DNA of 64,000 nt, from the NCBI RefSeq assembly GCF_001983995.1, contig NZ_CP019450.1, positions 2,728,001-2,792,000 on the forward strand, given 5' to 3'. The notes under the pieces were generated by a model that ran no database searches, was not told the DNA's origin, and saw only the letters and a list, made by a program, of their open reading frames with translations. The first letter of the stretch is position 1. Every line of letters begins with the position of its first letter. Origin of the DNA: Halioglobus japonicus (GTDB lineage Bacteria > Pseudomonadota > Gammaproteobacteria > Pseudomonadales > Halieaceae). Below are positions 8,655-18,340 of the stretch, piece by piece. Position numbers and translations under genes: made by a program.

Positions 8655-9839
8655 TCAGTCGCAGTCGCCAATCAGGCGAACGTTGATCACGCCTTCCAGC
8701 GCGCGCATTTTTTCCAACACCTCATCTGAGGCATGGCACTCAATGTCGATGAGGTTGTAGGCAATGTCTTCGCGGCTCTTGTTGAGCATGTCGATGACGT
8801 TGATATTCTCATCAGCAAGAATGGACAGCACGCTGCCGAGGATTCTCGGGACATTTTCGTTGGTTACCGACAGACGGCAACCGGTGACACGCTCCAGGAT
8901 CAGGTTGGGGAAATTCACCGAGTTGCGGATATTGCCGTTCTCGAGGAAATCCCGCAGCTGGTTGGCCGCCATAATCGCGCAATTGTCTTCTGCCTCTTCG
9001 GTGCTGGCACCAATGTGCGGCATAAGAATGACATCGTCGCGACCGATCAGGCCCGGTGACGGGAAATCGGCGATATACTTGCGCAGCGGGCCGCTCTCCA
9101 GCGCCGCGAGCAAGGCGTCTTCGTCGACAATTTCCTGGCGAGCAAAATTCAACAGGCAGGCGCCTTCACGCATGGCCGCCAAGAGCTCTGCGTTTATCAG
9201 ACCGCGTGTGGAATCGAGTACCGGCAAATGCAGAGAAATGTAATCACACTTGGCAAACAGCGCCGACAGTGTATCTGCGCGCTGTACCTGGCTGGACAGG
9301 CGCCAGGCGGCCTCTACCGACAGCGCAGGGTCGTAGCCGATCACGTCCATGCCCATAGTGAGCGCCATCTCGGCCACCATGGAGCCAATAGCACCGAGGC
9401 CCACAACGCCCAGGGTCTTGCCGACCAGCTCACTGCCCTTGAATTCCTTCTTATGGGCCTCGAGTGTCTTGTTCAGTTCCGCCTTGTCTGTCGTGTTGGC
9501 CAGGGTTGCGACATAGTCGATACCTTCGACGATGCCACGCGAGCCCAGCAACAGGCCTACCGCGACCAATTCTTTCACGGCATTGGCATTGGCGCCCGGT
9601 GCATTGAACACGGGGATGCCGCGCTTGCTGCAGTCAGCCACAGGCACGTTGTTGGTGCCGGCACCGGCGCGGCCGATGGCGAGCACTGAATCCGGGATAT
9701 CCTCGGACTTCAACTTGTGGGAGCGCAGCAGAATCGCATCGGGATGCGCGAACTCGCTGGCGACTTCGTAGTCTTCCCGCGGCAGTCTTTCCAGACCCTT
9801 AACCGAGATCGCGTTAAGGGTAAGAATTTGCTTGGCCAT
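8655..9839 (-). CDS. serA: D-3-phosphoglycerate dehydrogenase with ACT domain
   Basis: 394 residues. It catalyses the first step of serine synthesis, 3-phosphoglycerate to 3-phosphohydroxypyruvate with NAD. The Rossmann motif is VVGLGAIGSMVAE. NFAR holds the catalytic arginine and MPHIGAST the catalytic histidine. A C-terminal ACT domain (about 320-394, NENVPRILGSVLSILADENI) should give serine feedback control. The glutamate that usually follows the catalytic arginine by 29 residues (the E of an FPTEP-type motif) is not there: the local sequence is ADFPSPGLIG. This is a shorter SerA subgroup than the E. coli form. It sits 8 bases behind ppiD on the same strand. Confidence 0.93.
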   Translation of the reverse strand: MAKQILTLNAISVKGLERLPREDYEVASEFAHPDAILLRSHKLKSEDIPDSVLAIGRAGAGTNNVPVADCSKRGIPVFNAPGANANAVKELVAVGLLLGSRGIVEGIDYVATLANTTDKAELNKTLEAHKKEFKGSELVGKTLGVVGLGAIGSMVAEMALTMGMDVIGYDPALSVEAAWRLSSQVQRADTLSALFAKCDYISLHLPVLDSTRGLINAELLAAMREGACLLNFARQEIVDEDALLAALESGPLRKYIADFPSPGLIGRDDVILMPHIGASTEEAEDNCAIMAANQLRDFLENGNIRNSVNFPNLILERVTGCRLSVTNENVPRILGSVLSILADENINVIDMLNKSREDIAYNLIDIECHASDEVLEKMRALEGVINVRLIGDCD

Positions 9840-9847
9840 GGTTATCC

Positions 9848-11728
9848 TTAGATTACGGTTATGTCAGCGCTGGCGCGCTTACCCTGTTGGTATTCAGCGT
9901 CCAGCAGCTGCCCTGCTTCGCCATTCATCTGCTGGCGCAACGCCGTTTGTTCGGCCTGCGGCATGCGGCCGAGATCACCTTCATTAACACGGTCAAGTTC
10001 ATAGACCAGCGCATCACCGGTCACACTTAATACGTAGTCAATGCTGCTTTGGCCTTCAGCGGGCGCGGCAAGGCCGAACGCGCTACCCAGCACTTCCTGG
10101 GGGACGACAAGGTTGCGCCGATGGGCACCCAGCTCTACCTGCCACTCATAACCTTCTGCATTGGCCAGCTCTTCCACCGATGCGCCATCTCGCAGGCCGG
10201 CAACCGCTGCTTCCGCGGCGGCGCTGACTGCCTCACGGGCCCGCTCGGCGGAAATCAGGGCAACAATTTGCTCACTGACAGCTTCCATTGGCATGACTGC
10301 TGCCTCGTTGTACGTGTTCACACGCAGCACGACCCAGTGTTCCGGGCTGAGTTCGATAACTTCACTGTTGTAGCCGGCATTCAGTACGTCGTCAGAAAAG
10401 GCTGCCGAGATCAGCTGGGCATTGCTGAACAATTCGTCCTGCGAGGTTCGGGTGACGCCCGCAGCCTGCTCGACTTCCAGCTCAAGCTCCCCGGCAGGGG
10501 AACCCAGGTCCTCGGCGTTAAACGCCAGATCCTTGAGGGTCTCTACGGTACGCATCAGCTCGATCCGCGCATCGGCCATGGCAACGCGCTCTTCGAGGTC
10601 CGGGCGCAACTGTTCGAAACTCGGTGGTTCACCTTCACGGCGATCGGTGACCTTGATGATATGAATACCTGCCTCAGTCTGTACCGGCTCGGATACCTGG
10701 CCGACTTCAAGTGCAGCAATGGCCTGCTCCATTTCCGCGGGGAACGCTTCGCCAGCGGTGTAACCGAGATCGCCACCAAAGTTGGCCGAGCCAATATCGT
10801 CCGAGTATGTCTGGGCGACTTCGCCGAAATCGGTGCCTTCTGCCAGCTTGCTCTGCGCCTCGGCGACCCGGGCCGCCCAGTCTTCAGCGCTCTCGTCATC
10901 GCGCTGTTCGAACAGAATGTGTGCTACGCCACTCTCGGTCTGATACTGGCTGGCCTGCAGCTCTTCCTGGTAGGCATCCTGCAGCGCGGTGTCATCCACC
11001 GGCTCGCGGAAATCTTCGGCGCGCAGTTCAATGAAATCGATATCCACGGACTCCTCAGACAGGAATTGCTGGCTGTTTGCCTCGTAGTAGGCCGCAATAT
11101 CGGCCTCGGCGACAGTCACTTCAGCCTTGAACTCCGCCAGGGGGATGGTCATGAAGCGAATATCACGCTGCTCACCCGCCAGGCGCGCATTGAGCGCCAG
11201 TTCAGCAGGTGTCGCAAACTCACTGCCTGCGAGTCCGGCACGAGCCTGACCAACAATGAGGTCATCCGACAGTGTGGCCTTGAAAGACAGTGGCGTGTAT
11301 CCGGCGTCCGACAAGGTGCCGCGATACAACTCAGGCGAGAACTGACCGCCCACCTGGAATTGCTCCATCTCACCAATAATGGTGCCCAGCTGGCGATCGG
11401 AAATCGTCAGACCCAGGCCCTCTGCCGCCTGCACCATCAGCTTGCGCTGGATTAGCCCTTCCATCACCTGGCCCTGGATCAATTGATCGTCGAGCAATGT
11501 AGGATCGAGGTTGTCGCCCATCATGGCAATCAGGCGCCGCTTTTGGTTGGTGACAGCCTGCTGTACTTCCTGCGGACTGATCTCTTCGCCGTTGACCTCA
11601 GCAACGCCACCACTGCCGCCGCTGAGCAAAATCGACTCCACCCCAAACAGGGCGAAGGCAGCGACAATAACGCCGACGATAATCTTGGAGACGGTGCCCT
11701 GGGCGTTTGCCCGAATATCTTGAAGCAT
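9848..11728 (-). CDS. ppiD: Periplasmic folding chaperone / peptidyl-prolyl isomerase-like PpiD (SurA N-terminal type)
   Basis: 626 residues. A single N-terminal membrane anchor covers about residues 15-36 (IIVGVIVAAFALFGVESIL). It is followed by a SurA-N-like chaperone region beginning VAEVNGEEISPQEVQ. A parvulin domain lies at about 265-365 (SGVAHILFEQRDDES ... GGDLGYTAGEAFP ... TEAGIHIIKVTDR). PpiD is anchored in the inner membrane and assists proteins leaving the Sec translocon. The order hupB-ppiD after lon is conserved in gammaproteobacteria. A bidirectional terminator separates it from hupB, so it probably has its own promoter inside that gap. Confidence 0.95.
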   Translation of the reverse strand: MLQDIRANAQGTVSKIIVGVIVAAFALFGVESILLSGGSGGVAEVNGEEISPQEVQQAVTNQKRRLIAMMGDNLDPTLLDDQLIQGQVMEGLIQRKLMVQAAEGLGLTISDRQLGTIIGEMEQFQVGGQFSPELYRGTLSDAGYTPLSFKATLSDDLIVGQARAGLAGSEFATPAELALNARLAGEQRDIRFMTIPLAEFKAEVTVAEADIAAYYEANSQQFLSEESVDIDFIELRAEDFREPVDDTALQDAYQEELQASQYQTESGVAHILFEQRDDESAEDWAARVAEAQSKLAEGTDFGEVAQTYSDDIGSANFGGDLGYTAGEAFPAEMEQAIAALEVGQVSEPVQTEAGIHIIKVTDRREGEPPSFEQLRPDLEERVAMADARIELMRTVETLKDLAFNAEDLGSPAGELELEVEQAAGVTRTSQDELFSNAQLISAAFSDDVLNAGYNSEVIELSPEHWVVLRVNTYNEAAVMPMEAVSEQIVALISAERAREAVSAAAEAAVAGLRDGASVEELANAEGYEWQVELGAHRRNLVVPQEVLGSAFGLAAPAEGQSSIDYVLSVTGDALVYELDRVNEGDLGRMPQAEQTALRQQMNGEAGQLLDAEYQQGKRASADITVI

Positions 11729-11748
11729 GGTTTCTCTCTCGGGGGACT

Positions 11749-11775
11749 AAAAAAAAAGCGCACCGTTGAGTGCGC
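11749..11775 (-). terminator. hupB rho-independent terminator
   Basis: GCGCAC (11758-11763) pairs with GTGCGC (11770-11775). On the minus strand the stem is followed by nine T residues (A-run 11749-11757). The plus strand also has a T-run after the stem, so it may work both ways. Confidence 0.85.
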
Positions 11776-11827
11776 CTTTTTGTCTCGCCAGTAGCCCGAT
11801 GCGTTAGCGCGGGCCGACTAACAGGAC

Positions 11828-12103
11828 TTACGAGTTAACGGCATCCTTGAGCGCCTTGCCAGCTTTGAAGCCGGGGACGTTGGAAGCTTTGATTTCGATG
11901 GTGGCGCCGGTCTGCGGGTTGCGGCCTGTGCGGGCTGCGCGATGCTTAACGGCGAAGGTGCCGAAGCCTACCAGAGAGACCTGGTCGCCTTTGGCGAGTG
12001 CTTCAGTGATGCTGTCTACAACAGCGTCCAGCGCGCGGCCGGCAGAAGCTTTGGGCAGGTCCGCTGCAGCGGCAATTGCATCAATCAGTTCAGTCTTGTT
12101 CAC
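11828..12103 (-). CDS. hupB: DNA-binding protein HU-beta
   Basis: 91 residues, the standard HU length. It begins [20 protein letters not shown] and carries the DNA-binding arm region [21 protein letters not shown] followed by [21 protein letters not shown] is a nucleoid protein that bends DNA. It lies downstream of lon as in most gammaproteobacteria. It has a strong promoter in the lon-hupB gap, a leader of about 130 bases, and a terminator directly behind it. Confidence 0.97.
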   Translation of the reverse strand: MNKTELIDAIAAAADLPKASAGRALDAVVDSITEALAKGDQVSLVGFGTFAVKHRAARTGRNPQTGATIEIKASNVPGFKAGKALKDAVNS

Positions 12104-12238
12104 ACTTATCCCCTTGGAATTTTAGTCAGGTGAAATTTTAGTCTTTTAGCCCGGGGGGGCGTTCGAATTCGGTTTGCTGTCATTTGCCCGAAACCCTTGC
12201 TGCGCTTAGGTTTCGGGGGTGGTGATCAGACGCACGAC

Positions 12239-12266
12239 TTTATAACAGAGCGGGAATCCCGGTCAA
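12239..12266 (-). promoter_or_regulatory. Sigma70 promoter for hupB
   Basis: On the minus strand, TTGACC (12261-12266) and TATAAA (12239-12244) are 16 bases apart, in the lon-hupB gap. This predicts a long untranslated leader on hupB mRNA. Confidence 0.65.
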
Positions 12267-12281
12267 CGAAAAAGCCCGCTG

Positions 12282-14693
12282 CTAGTGCGTATTTATGCGA
12301 TTTTTTTCCTCGTCGGTCGCTTCCTTGGTCGCGGCAGCGGTACTGGCAAGGTAGTCCTCATCACTCAGCGGCTCGGGCATTGTCTCCAGGGCCATGGAAA
12401 GCACTTCATCAATCCATTTCACCGCCTTGATATTCAGATGCGCTTTGATGTTATCCGGCACCTCTTTGAGGTCGCGCTCATTCTCTTTCGGGATAATAAC
12501 CGTCTTGATACCACCGCGGCGGGCTGCCAACAGTTTCTCTTTCAGGCCACCGATCGGCAGGACTTCTCCGCGAAGCGTGATTTCACCGGTCATGGCCACA
12601 TCGGCGCGCACCGGAATATCCGTCAACACGGAGACCAGGGCGGTGCACATGGCGATACCCGCACTGGGGCCATCCTTGGGCGTAGCGCCTTCGGGCACGT
12701 GGATATGTACATCGTGCTTTTCGTGGTAGTCCGCAGGAATACCAACAAACTGGGAGCGACTGCGCACCACAGTGTTGGCCGCCTGAATCGACTCCTGCAT
12801 CACATCACCCAGGGAACCGGTCTTCACGTGACGGCCCTTACCGGTGACCGCTACCGCTTCGATGGTCAACAGCTCGCCGCCGACCGATGTCCAGGCCAGA
12901 CCTGTCACCTGACCAATCTTGTTCTCTTCCTCGGCGATCCCGTAGTTGTACTTCCGTACGCCCAGCAGATCCGGCAGCATTTCAGCGGTCACCTGACTGC
13001 CGCTCTCCATCTCCTCGAGGGTAATGGCCTTGACCATCTTACGGCAGACCTTGGCGATCTCACGCTCCAGGGAACGCACGCCGGCCTCGCGGGTGTAGTA
13101 GCGAATGATGTCAATGACCGCGCCATCATCCAGGGTGATCTCGCTTTTCTTCAGTCCGTTCAGCTTCAGCTGTTTGGGAATCAGGTAGCGCTCGGCAATA
13201 TTGAGCTTTTCATCCTCGGTATAACCGGGAATCCTGATCACTTCCATACGGTCGAGCAATGGACCGGGGATGTTCATGGTGTTCGATGTGCAGACGAACA
13301 TCACATCCGAGAGATCGTAATCGACCTCCAGGTAGTGGTCGTTGAACGCGTGGTTCTGCTCTGGATCGAGCACCTCAAGCATAGCTGAAGCGGGGTCGCC
13401 GCGGTGATCCATGCCCATTTTGTCGATCTCGTCGAGCAGGAACAGCGGGTTCTTGACGCCGGACTTGGCCATTTTCTGGAGTAATTTACCCGGCATGGAA
13501 CCGATATACGTCCGGCGATGGCCGCGGATTTCCGCTTCGTCGCGCACACCGCCCAGGGCCATGCGCACAAACTTGCGATTCGTCGCCCGGGCAATGGACT
13601 CGCCCAGCGATGTCTTACCCACACCGGGAGGTCCTACCAGGCACAGCACGGGGCCTTTGACCTTGCGCACTCGCTTTTGGACCGCCAGGTACTCGATAAT
13701 CCGGTCTTTTACCTCGTCGAGCCCATAGTGATCCTCATCGAGAATCTTGGTGGCGCGCTTCAAGTCGTGCTTGACCTTGCTGCGCTTGGCCCAGGGCACG
13801 CTTACCATCCAGTCGATGTAGCTGCGCACCACCGATGCCTCGGCAGACATGGGCGACATCATTTTCAGCTTGCCCAGTTCCGCTTCGGCTTTTTCTTTGG
13901 CCTCGGCAGGCATCTTGGCTTCGTCAATACGGGTCTGGAGTTCGTCGAGCTCGTTTGGCGCTTCGTCCATCTCGCCGAGTTCTTTCTGAATCGCTTTCAT
14001 CTGCTCATTCAGGTAGTACTCGCGCTGGCTCTTCTCCATCTGCTTCTTAACGCGGCCGCGAATGCGTTTCTCCACCTGGAACAGGTCGATTTCCGCTTCC
14101 ATCAGGCCCATCAGGTGCTCGAGGCGCGTCTTGATATCTGCGATCTCAAGAATGCGTTGCTTCTCTTCCAGATCGACGCTCATGTGGGCCGCAATGGTGT
14201 CAGCCAGGCGACCGGGCTCATCGATGCCGGTCAGGGACGTCAGCACCTCGGAGGGAACTTTCTTGCTGAGGTTGACGTATTTCTCAAACTGGGTGTTGGT
14301 GGAACGCAGCAGGCCCTCGACTTCGGCGTCGGGGATGTCATCGCTGACGATTTCCTGGACCTGGGCTACGGCGAAGTTGTCGCCCTCTTCCACCGCTTCA
14401 ACGGAGGCGCGATAGCCACCTTCCACCAGCACCTTAATGGTGCCGTCGGGAAGCTTCAGCAGCTGCAGAATGTTGGATACGGTACCAATCTGGTAAATAT
14501 CCTCGGCGCCAGGGTTGTCGTCTGCGGCATTGCGCTGGGCGACCAAAAGCACCTGCTTGTCGTTGGCCATGGCGTCTTCCAACGCCTCGATAGACTTCTC
14601 CCGGCCGACGAATAGCGGTAATACCATGTGCGGATATACGACCACATCGCGCAGGGGTAACAGGGGGAGTTCAATTGCTGAGGGAAAACCCAT
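12282..14693 (-). CDS. lon: ATP-dependent protease Lon (LonA)
   Basis: 803 residues. It has an N-terminal substrate-binding domain (LPLLPLRDVVVYPHMVLPL), an AAA+ module with Walker A GPPGVGKTSLGES, and a C-terminal protease domain. The catalytic dyad is Ser677 in DGPSAGIAM and Lys720 in GGLKEKLL, 43 residues apart as in E. coli Lon (679/722). It degrades misfolded and short-lived regulatory proteins in the cytosol. It lies between clpX and hupB. Its upstream gap carries a heat-shock promoter and a strong stem-loop that separates it from clpX. Confidence 0.98.
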   Translation of the reverse strand: MGFPSAIELPLLPLRDVVVYPHMVLPLFVGREKSIEALEDAMANDKQVLLVAQRNAADDNPGAEDIYQIGTVSNILQLLKLPDGTIKVLVEGGYRASVEAVEEGDNFAVAQVQEIVSDDIPDAEVEGLLRSTNTQFEKYVNLSKKVPSEVLTSLTGIDEPGRLADTIAAHMSVDLEEKQRILEIADIKTRLEHLMGLMEAEIDLFQVEKRIRGRVKKQMEKSQREYYLNEQMKAIQKELGEMDEAPNELDELQTRIDEAKMPAEAKEKAEAELGKLKMMSPMSAEASVVRSYIDWMVSVPWAKRSKVKHDLKRATKILDEDHYGLDEVKDRIIEYLAVQKRVRKVKGPVLCLVGPPGVGKTSLGESIARATNRKFVRMALGGVRDEAEIRGHRRTYIGSMPGKLLQKMAKSGVKNPLFLLDEIDKMGMDHRGDPASAMLEVLDPEQNHAFNDHYLEVDYDLSDVMFVCTSNTMNIPGPLLDRMEVIRIPGYTEDEKLNIAERYLIPKQLKLNGLKKSEITLDDGAVIDIIRYYTREAGVRSLEREIAKVCRKMVKAITLEEMESGSQVTAEMLPDLLGVRKYNYGIAEEENKIGQVTGLAWTSVGGELLTIEAVAVTGKGRHVKTGSLGDVMQESIQAANTVVRSRSQFVGIPADYHEKHDVHIHVPEGATPKDGPSAGIAMCTALVSVLTDIPVRADVAMTGEITLRGEVLPIGGLKEKLLAARRGGIKTVIIPKENERDLKEVPDNIKAHLNIKAVKWIDEVLSMALETMPEPLSDEDYLASTAAATKEATDEEKNRINTH

Positions 14694-14736
14694 AACTATC
14701 TCCGGGTTGGGCGGGGTTTAAGGCCTTGTCTTCCGG

Positions 14737-14764
14737 ATATGGGGGCACGGTCCGAAAATACAAG
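14737..14764 (-). promoter_or_regulatory. Sigma32 (RpoH) heat-shock promoter for lon
   Basis: On the minus strand, CTTGTA (14759-14764) and CCCCATAT (14737-14744) are 14 bases apart. The known RpoH consensus is CTTGAA-N13-14-CCCCATNT, so the -10 box is perfect and the -35 box has one mismatch. It lies 44 bases before the lon ATG. Confidence 0.75.
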
Positions 14765-14779
14765 CACCCGCTAGCAAGT

Positions 14780-14802
14780 GTAGCCCGGCTGCGCCGGGCT
14801 AC
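14780..14802 (-). terminator. Strong stem-loop between clpX and lon
   Basis: GTAGCCCGGC and GCCGGGCTAC form a perfect 10-base stem with a 3-base loop, 9 bases behind the clpX stop. No T-run follows, so it may be a weak terminator or an RNA-stabilising hairpin. Confidence 0.5.
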
Positions 14803-14810
14803 CAGCTTGT

Positions 14811-16103
14811 TTATTCTTCTGTGGATGCGGCTCGAGCCGCAGGTTCGCTGTTCTGGTAGACCAGCAGAGGCTCGGAGTCGCCGCGAATCACAGATTCGTC
14901 GATGACAACTTTGCTGACATCATCCCGTGAGGGAATGTTGTACATGGAATCCAGCAAAACGCCTTCGAGGATGGATCGCAGGCCCCGCGCGCCGGTTTTG
15001 CGCTCCATGGCTTTTTCAGCCACAGCCCGCAGACCGTCTTCGCGGAAGTCCACTTCAACCCCTTCCATTTCAAACAGCTTGCTGTACTGCTTTGTGAGGG
15101 AGTTTTTGGGTTCCGTGAGGATTTGGACCAGCGCATCGGAATCGAGTTCCTCAAGCGTTGCAATCACGGGCAGACGGCCCACAAATTCAGGGATAAGGCC
15201 GTACTGGACGAGATCTTCCGGCTCGAGCTCAAACAGCAGCTCGCCGACGTTACTGGTCTCGTCCTTGCTCTTGACCTCGGCGCTGAAGCCGATGCCACCC
15301 TTCTCAGAACGATTGCGGATCACCTTGTCCAGGCCGGCAAAAGCACCGCCACAGATGAACAGGATGTTGGAAGTGTCGACCTGTAGGAACTCCTGTTGGG
15401 GATGCTTGCGTCCACCCTGGGGCGGCACCGAAGCCACCGTACCTTCGATCAGCTTGAGCAGCGCTTGCTGTACGCCTTCACCGGAAACGTCACGGGTAAT
15501 TGAAGGATTGTCCGACTTGCGGGAAATCTTGTCGATTTCATCGATGTAGACAATACCTACCTGGGCCTTCTCCACATCATAGTCGCACTTCTGCAGCAGC
15601 TTCTGGATGATGTTCTCAACATCCTCACCGACATAGCCAGCTTCAGTGAGCGTGGTGGCGTCGGCGATGGTAAAGGGCACATCTAGCAAGCGCGCCAGCG
15701 TTTCCGCCAGAAGTGTCTTGCCCGATCCAGTGGGGCCGACCAGGAGGATATTACTCTTGCCAAGTTCCACGTCGTCGCCGCGGCCCTGGCCGTGACGTAG
15801 ACGCTTATAGTGGTTATAGACCGCCACCGACAGCACTTTTTTGGCGCGCTGCTGGCCGATCACGTATTCATCCAGGATGGCCTTGATTTCCTGGGGTACC
15901 GGGAGGTGGTCCTGCTGGCCGTCACCGCTGCTTTCCTGCACCTCCTCACGGATGATGTCATTACAGAGGTCGACGCACTCGTCGCAGATAAATACCGACG
16001 GACCAGCGATCAGTTTGCGTACTTCGTGCTGGCTCTTGCCGCAGAAGGAGCAATACAGCAGTTTGCCGCTGTCATCGCCAGAAGTGGTAGTTTCGTCGCT
16101 CAT
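14811..16103 (-). CDS. clpX: ATP-dependent Clp protease ATP-binding subunit ClpX
   Basis: 430 residues. The N-terminal zinc-binding domain has four cysteines (YCSFCGKS ... [13 protein letters not shown]). Walker A is [12 protein letters not shown] and Walker B is VYIDEIDKI. ClpX unfolds tagged substrates and feeds them into ClpP. The order tig-clpP-clpX-lon is the classical gammaproteobacterial arrangement. The gap to clpP (about 110 bases) holds only a short hairpin around 16130-16151. Confidence 0.98.
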   Translation of the reverse strand: MSDETTTSGDDSGKLLYCSFCGKSQHEVRKLIAGPSVFICDECVDLCNDIIREEVQESSGDGQQDHLPVPQEIKAILDEYVIGQQRAKKVLSVAVYNHYKRLRHGQGRGDDVELGKSNILLVGPTGSGKTLLAETLARLLDVPFTIADATTLTEAGYVGEDVENIIQKLLQKCDYDVEKAQVGIVYIDEIDKISRKSDNPSITRDVSGEGVQQALLKLIEGTVASVPPQGGRKHPQQEFLQVDTSNILFICGGAFAGLDKVIRNRSEKGGIGFSAEVKSKDETSNVGELLFELEPEDLVQYGLIPEFVGRLPVIATLEELDSDALVQILTEPKNSLTKQYSKLFEMEGVEVDFREDGLRAVAEKAMERKTGARGLRSILEGVLLDSMYNIPSRDDVSKVVIDESVIRGDSEPLLVYQNSEPAARAASTEE

Positions 16104-16215
16104 TAAGACGCCCTATACACAATATATGGAAAGTCTCCGTCTCCGGAGACTGTAAGATGATGTTTTTTAGCGATTATTGCAAGCCCTGTTAGGTGCTTTG
16201 GACAGGTTCTGTAGC

Positions 16216-16857
16216 CTATTCCGAAGCACCGCCGCGGCTGGTCACAACCTCGTCAATCAGGCCGTATTCCATGCTTTCGTGGGCGTTCATGAAGCGATCG
16301 CGCTCAGTATCGCGCTCGATGACCTCAAGCGGCTGTCCCGTATGCCCTGCCATCAGCTCATTGAGCTTCTGGCGAATGATCAGAATTTCCTTGGCCTGGA
16401 TCTCGATGTCAGTGGCCTGCCCCTGAGCACCGCCGGAGGGCTGGTGAATCATGGTGCGGGCGTTAGGGAGGCAATAACGCTTGCCCTTGGCACCACCGCA
16501 GAGCAGAAAAGCCCCCATAGACGCTGCCTGACCAATACACATGGTCGACACGTCGGGCTTAATGAACTGCATGGTGTCGTAGATCGACAAACCCGCGGTC
16601 ACACTGCCGCCGGGAGAGTTGATGTAGAGGTGAATGTCTTTGTCGGGGTTTTCCGACTCAAGGAACAAGAGTTGGGCCACGATCAGGTTGGCCATCTGGT
16701 CCTCAACAGGACCTACGGCAAAGATAACGCGCTCTTTCAGCAGGCGGGAGTAGATGTCGAATGAGCGCTCCCCGCGAGAGGTTTGCTCCACCACCATAGG
16801 CACCAGGCCCAGGTTGTTAATGTCTTGAGAATTGCGCCCGTCTGGCTGAAATGGCAT
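16216..16857 (-). CDS. clpP: ATP-dependent Clp protease proteolytic subunit ClpP
   Basis: 213 residues. The serine protease triad is visible as Ser113 ([11 protein letters not shown]), His138 (TMIHQPSGG) and Asp187 (ERDTERDRF). These sit at the E. coli positions shifted by two. ClpP forms the tetradecameric barrel that works with ClpX. The gene lies behind tig and before clpX on the same strand. Confidence 0.98.
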   Translation of the reverse strand: MPFQPDGRNSQDINNLGLVPMVVEQTSRGERSFDIYSRLLKERVIFAVGPVEDQMANLIVAQLLFLESENPDKDIHLYINSPGGSVTAGLSIYDTMQFIKPDVSTMCIGQAASMGAFLLCGGAKGKRYCLPNARTMIHQPSGGAQGQATDIEIQAKEILIIRQKLNELMAGHTGQPLEVIERDTERDRFMNAHESMEYGLIDEVVTSRGGASE

Positions 16858-16939
16858 AGCTCATCGTCCCTAGTATTTCTTCTGTGGTGTATACGGGCGG
16901 CGGCGTCAGATGGCCCACCGCCCGGCGGGAGATACGGTA

Positions 16940-18271
16940 TCAGGCTTCCTCTTCGCCCTGCTCGGCAGGTGCGATTGCTTCCTGATAACTGCACTCCTTA
17001 TCCACTATCTTGGCACTCTCGAGGAGTTTTTCAACCACCTGGTCTTCAAGAACTTTGGATTCAACCGTCGCCAGCTGCTCCTGGTTCGAGTAGTACCAGT
17101 TGATCACCTCTTCAGGCTCCTGGTAGGTAGAGGCCATTTCCTCAATGGTGGCGCGGACTTTGTCACCGTCTGCCTTCAGCTCGAACTTGTTAATCAGCTC
17201 AGACAGCAGCAGACCCAGCTTGACGCGCTTCTCGGCATTTTCGGTGAACATATCGTCAGGCAGCAGGGATTTCAGGTCGAGATCCTGGCCTGCGGCACCG
17301 CCGAACTGCTGGAACATCTGGTTGCGCAGCGCATCGACTTCCTGAGCAATCAGCGCCTGGGGGATTTCCAGGGCATCGTGAGCATCGATAACCGCATCCA
17401 TAACCTGCTGCTTGACCTTGGATTCGATGGCGTTCTTCAGTTCGCGGGTCATGTTCTCGCCCACTTCCTTGCGGAACTGCTCTTCACCGCCCTCTTCTAC
17501 GCCGTACTTGGCGAACAGCTCTTCATCGAGCTCGGCGGGGGACATTTCCTGAACGTTCTGCACAGTGACCTTGAATTCAACTGCCGCACCTTTCAGGTCT
17601 TCGCTGTGGTAGTCCTCGGGGAAGGTCAGCTCGAGCGTCTTCTCTTCGCCGGCAGACATACCCACGATACCGTCTTCGAACCCGGGGATCATGCGGCCGG
17701 AACCCAGCTCCAGCTCAGAGCCCTCAGCGCTACCGCCCTCAAACGCCTCGCCGTCCTTGGTGCCGGCGAAATCAATGATGACCTTGTCTTCCAACGCTGC
17801 GGGACGCTCGACGTCAGTCCAGCTGCCCTGCTGCTTGCGGAATACTTCGATGATCTCGTTCACGTCTTCGTCTTTGACTTCAGCGACCGGGCGCTCTACA
17901 TCAAAGCCGCCGAGCTCGGCCACTTCAACGTCGGGGAATACTTCAAACGTCGCCACGTACTCGAGGTCTTTACCGGCTTCGAGCGACTTGGGCTCGATGC
18001 TGGGCTGCCCGGCAGGGCGCAGTTGTTCCTGTACCACAGCTTCCTGGAAGGACTGGCTCATGACTTCGCCCAATACTTCCTGGCGCACACCCGCACCAAA
18101 GCGCTGCTGCATGACCTTCATGGGCACTTTGCCGGGGCGGAAGCCGGGCAAACGCACGTTTTTTGCTGCCTTTTTCAGGCGGGTAACCACTTCTGCGTCA
18201 ACGCGCTCGGCGGGTACGCCAACTGTCAGGCGACGCTCCAGGCCGGAAGTCGTCTCAATAGAAACCTGCAT
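16940..18271 (-). CDS. tig: Trigger factor, ribosome-associated chaperone
   Basis: 443 residues. The ribosome-binding signature GFRPGKVPMKVMQQRFG is at about 43-60. The FKBP-type PPIase domain (VIIDFAGTKDGEAFEGGSAE ... MIPGFEDGIVGM) is in the middle, and a long helical C-terminal domain follows. It holds nascent chains at the ribosome exit tunnel. It heads the clpP-clpX group and lies 69 bases behind a tRNA-Leu gene, with a stable hairpin between them. Confidence 0.97.
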   Translation of the reverse strand: MQVSIETTSGLERRLTVGVPAERVDAEVVTRLKKAAKNVRLPGFRPGKVPMKVMQQRFGAGVRQEVLGEVMSQSFQEAVVQEQLRPAGQPSIEPKSLEAGKDLEYVATFEVFPDVEVAELGGFDVERPVAEVKDEDVNEIIEVFRKQQGSWTDVERPAALEDKVIIDFAGTKDGEAFEGGSAEGSELELGSGRMIPGFEDGIVGMSAGEEKTLELTFPEDYHSEDLKGAAVEFKVTVQNVQEMSPAELDEELFAKYGVEEGGEEQFRKEVGENMTRELKNAIESKVKQQVMDAVIDAHDALEIPQALIAQEVDALRNQMFQQFGGAAGQDLDLKSLLPDDMFTENAEKRVKLGLLLSELINKFELKADGDKVRATIEEMASTYQEPEEVINWYYSNQEQLATVESKVLEDQVVEKLLESAKIVDKECSYQEAIAPAEQGEEEA

Positions 18272-18300
18272 GGTATTTCCTCATAAATCGAAAAGTCTGT

Positions 18301-18329
18301 GGTGCCCGCCTCTTTTCCGAGGCGGCACC
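18301..18329 (-). terminator. Hairpin between tRNA-Leu and tig
   Basis: An 11-base GC-rich stem (GGTGCC plus GCCTC with GAGGC plus GGCACC) has a single bulged base. It sits just behind the tRNA 3' end and before tig. There is only a weak T stretch behind it. It may end the tRNA transcript or mark tRNA processing from a tRNA-tig transcript. Confidence 0.45.
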
Positions 18330-18340
18330 TGCCAAAAATA

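Noticed and set aside
10049..11455. Long plus-strand open frame (468 codons) opposite ppiD
   Set aside because: It is exactly antisense to a well-supported PpiD, has no recognisable domain, and such frames are common opposite high-GC genes.
12285..14615. Two long plus-strand frames opposite lon
   Set aside because: They lie within lon, which has full domain and catalytic-site support on the minus strand.
16130..16151. Terminator between clpP and clpX
   Set aside because: A short AGTCTCC/GGAGACT hairpin is present but no T-run follows, so separation of the two genes cannot be claimed.
16910..18286. Long plus-strand open frame (458 codons) opposite trigger factor
   Set aside because: It mirrors tig over its whole length and its product is low-complexity and unlike any family.
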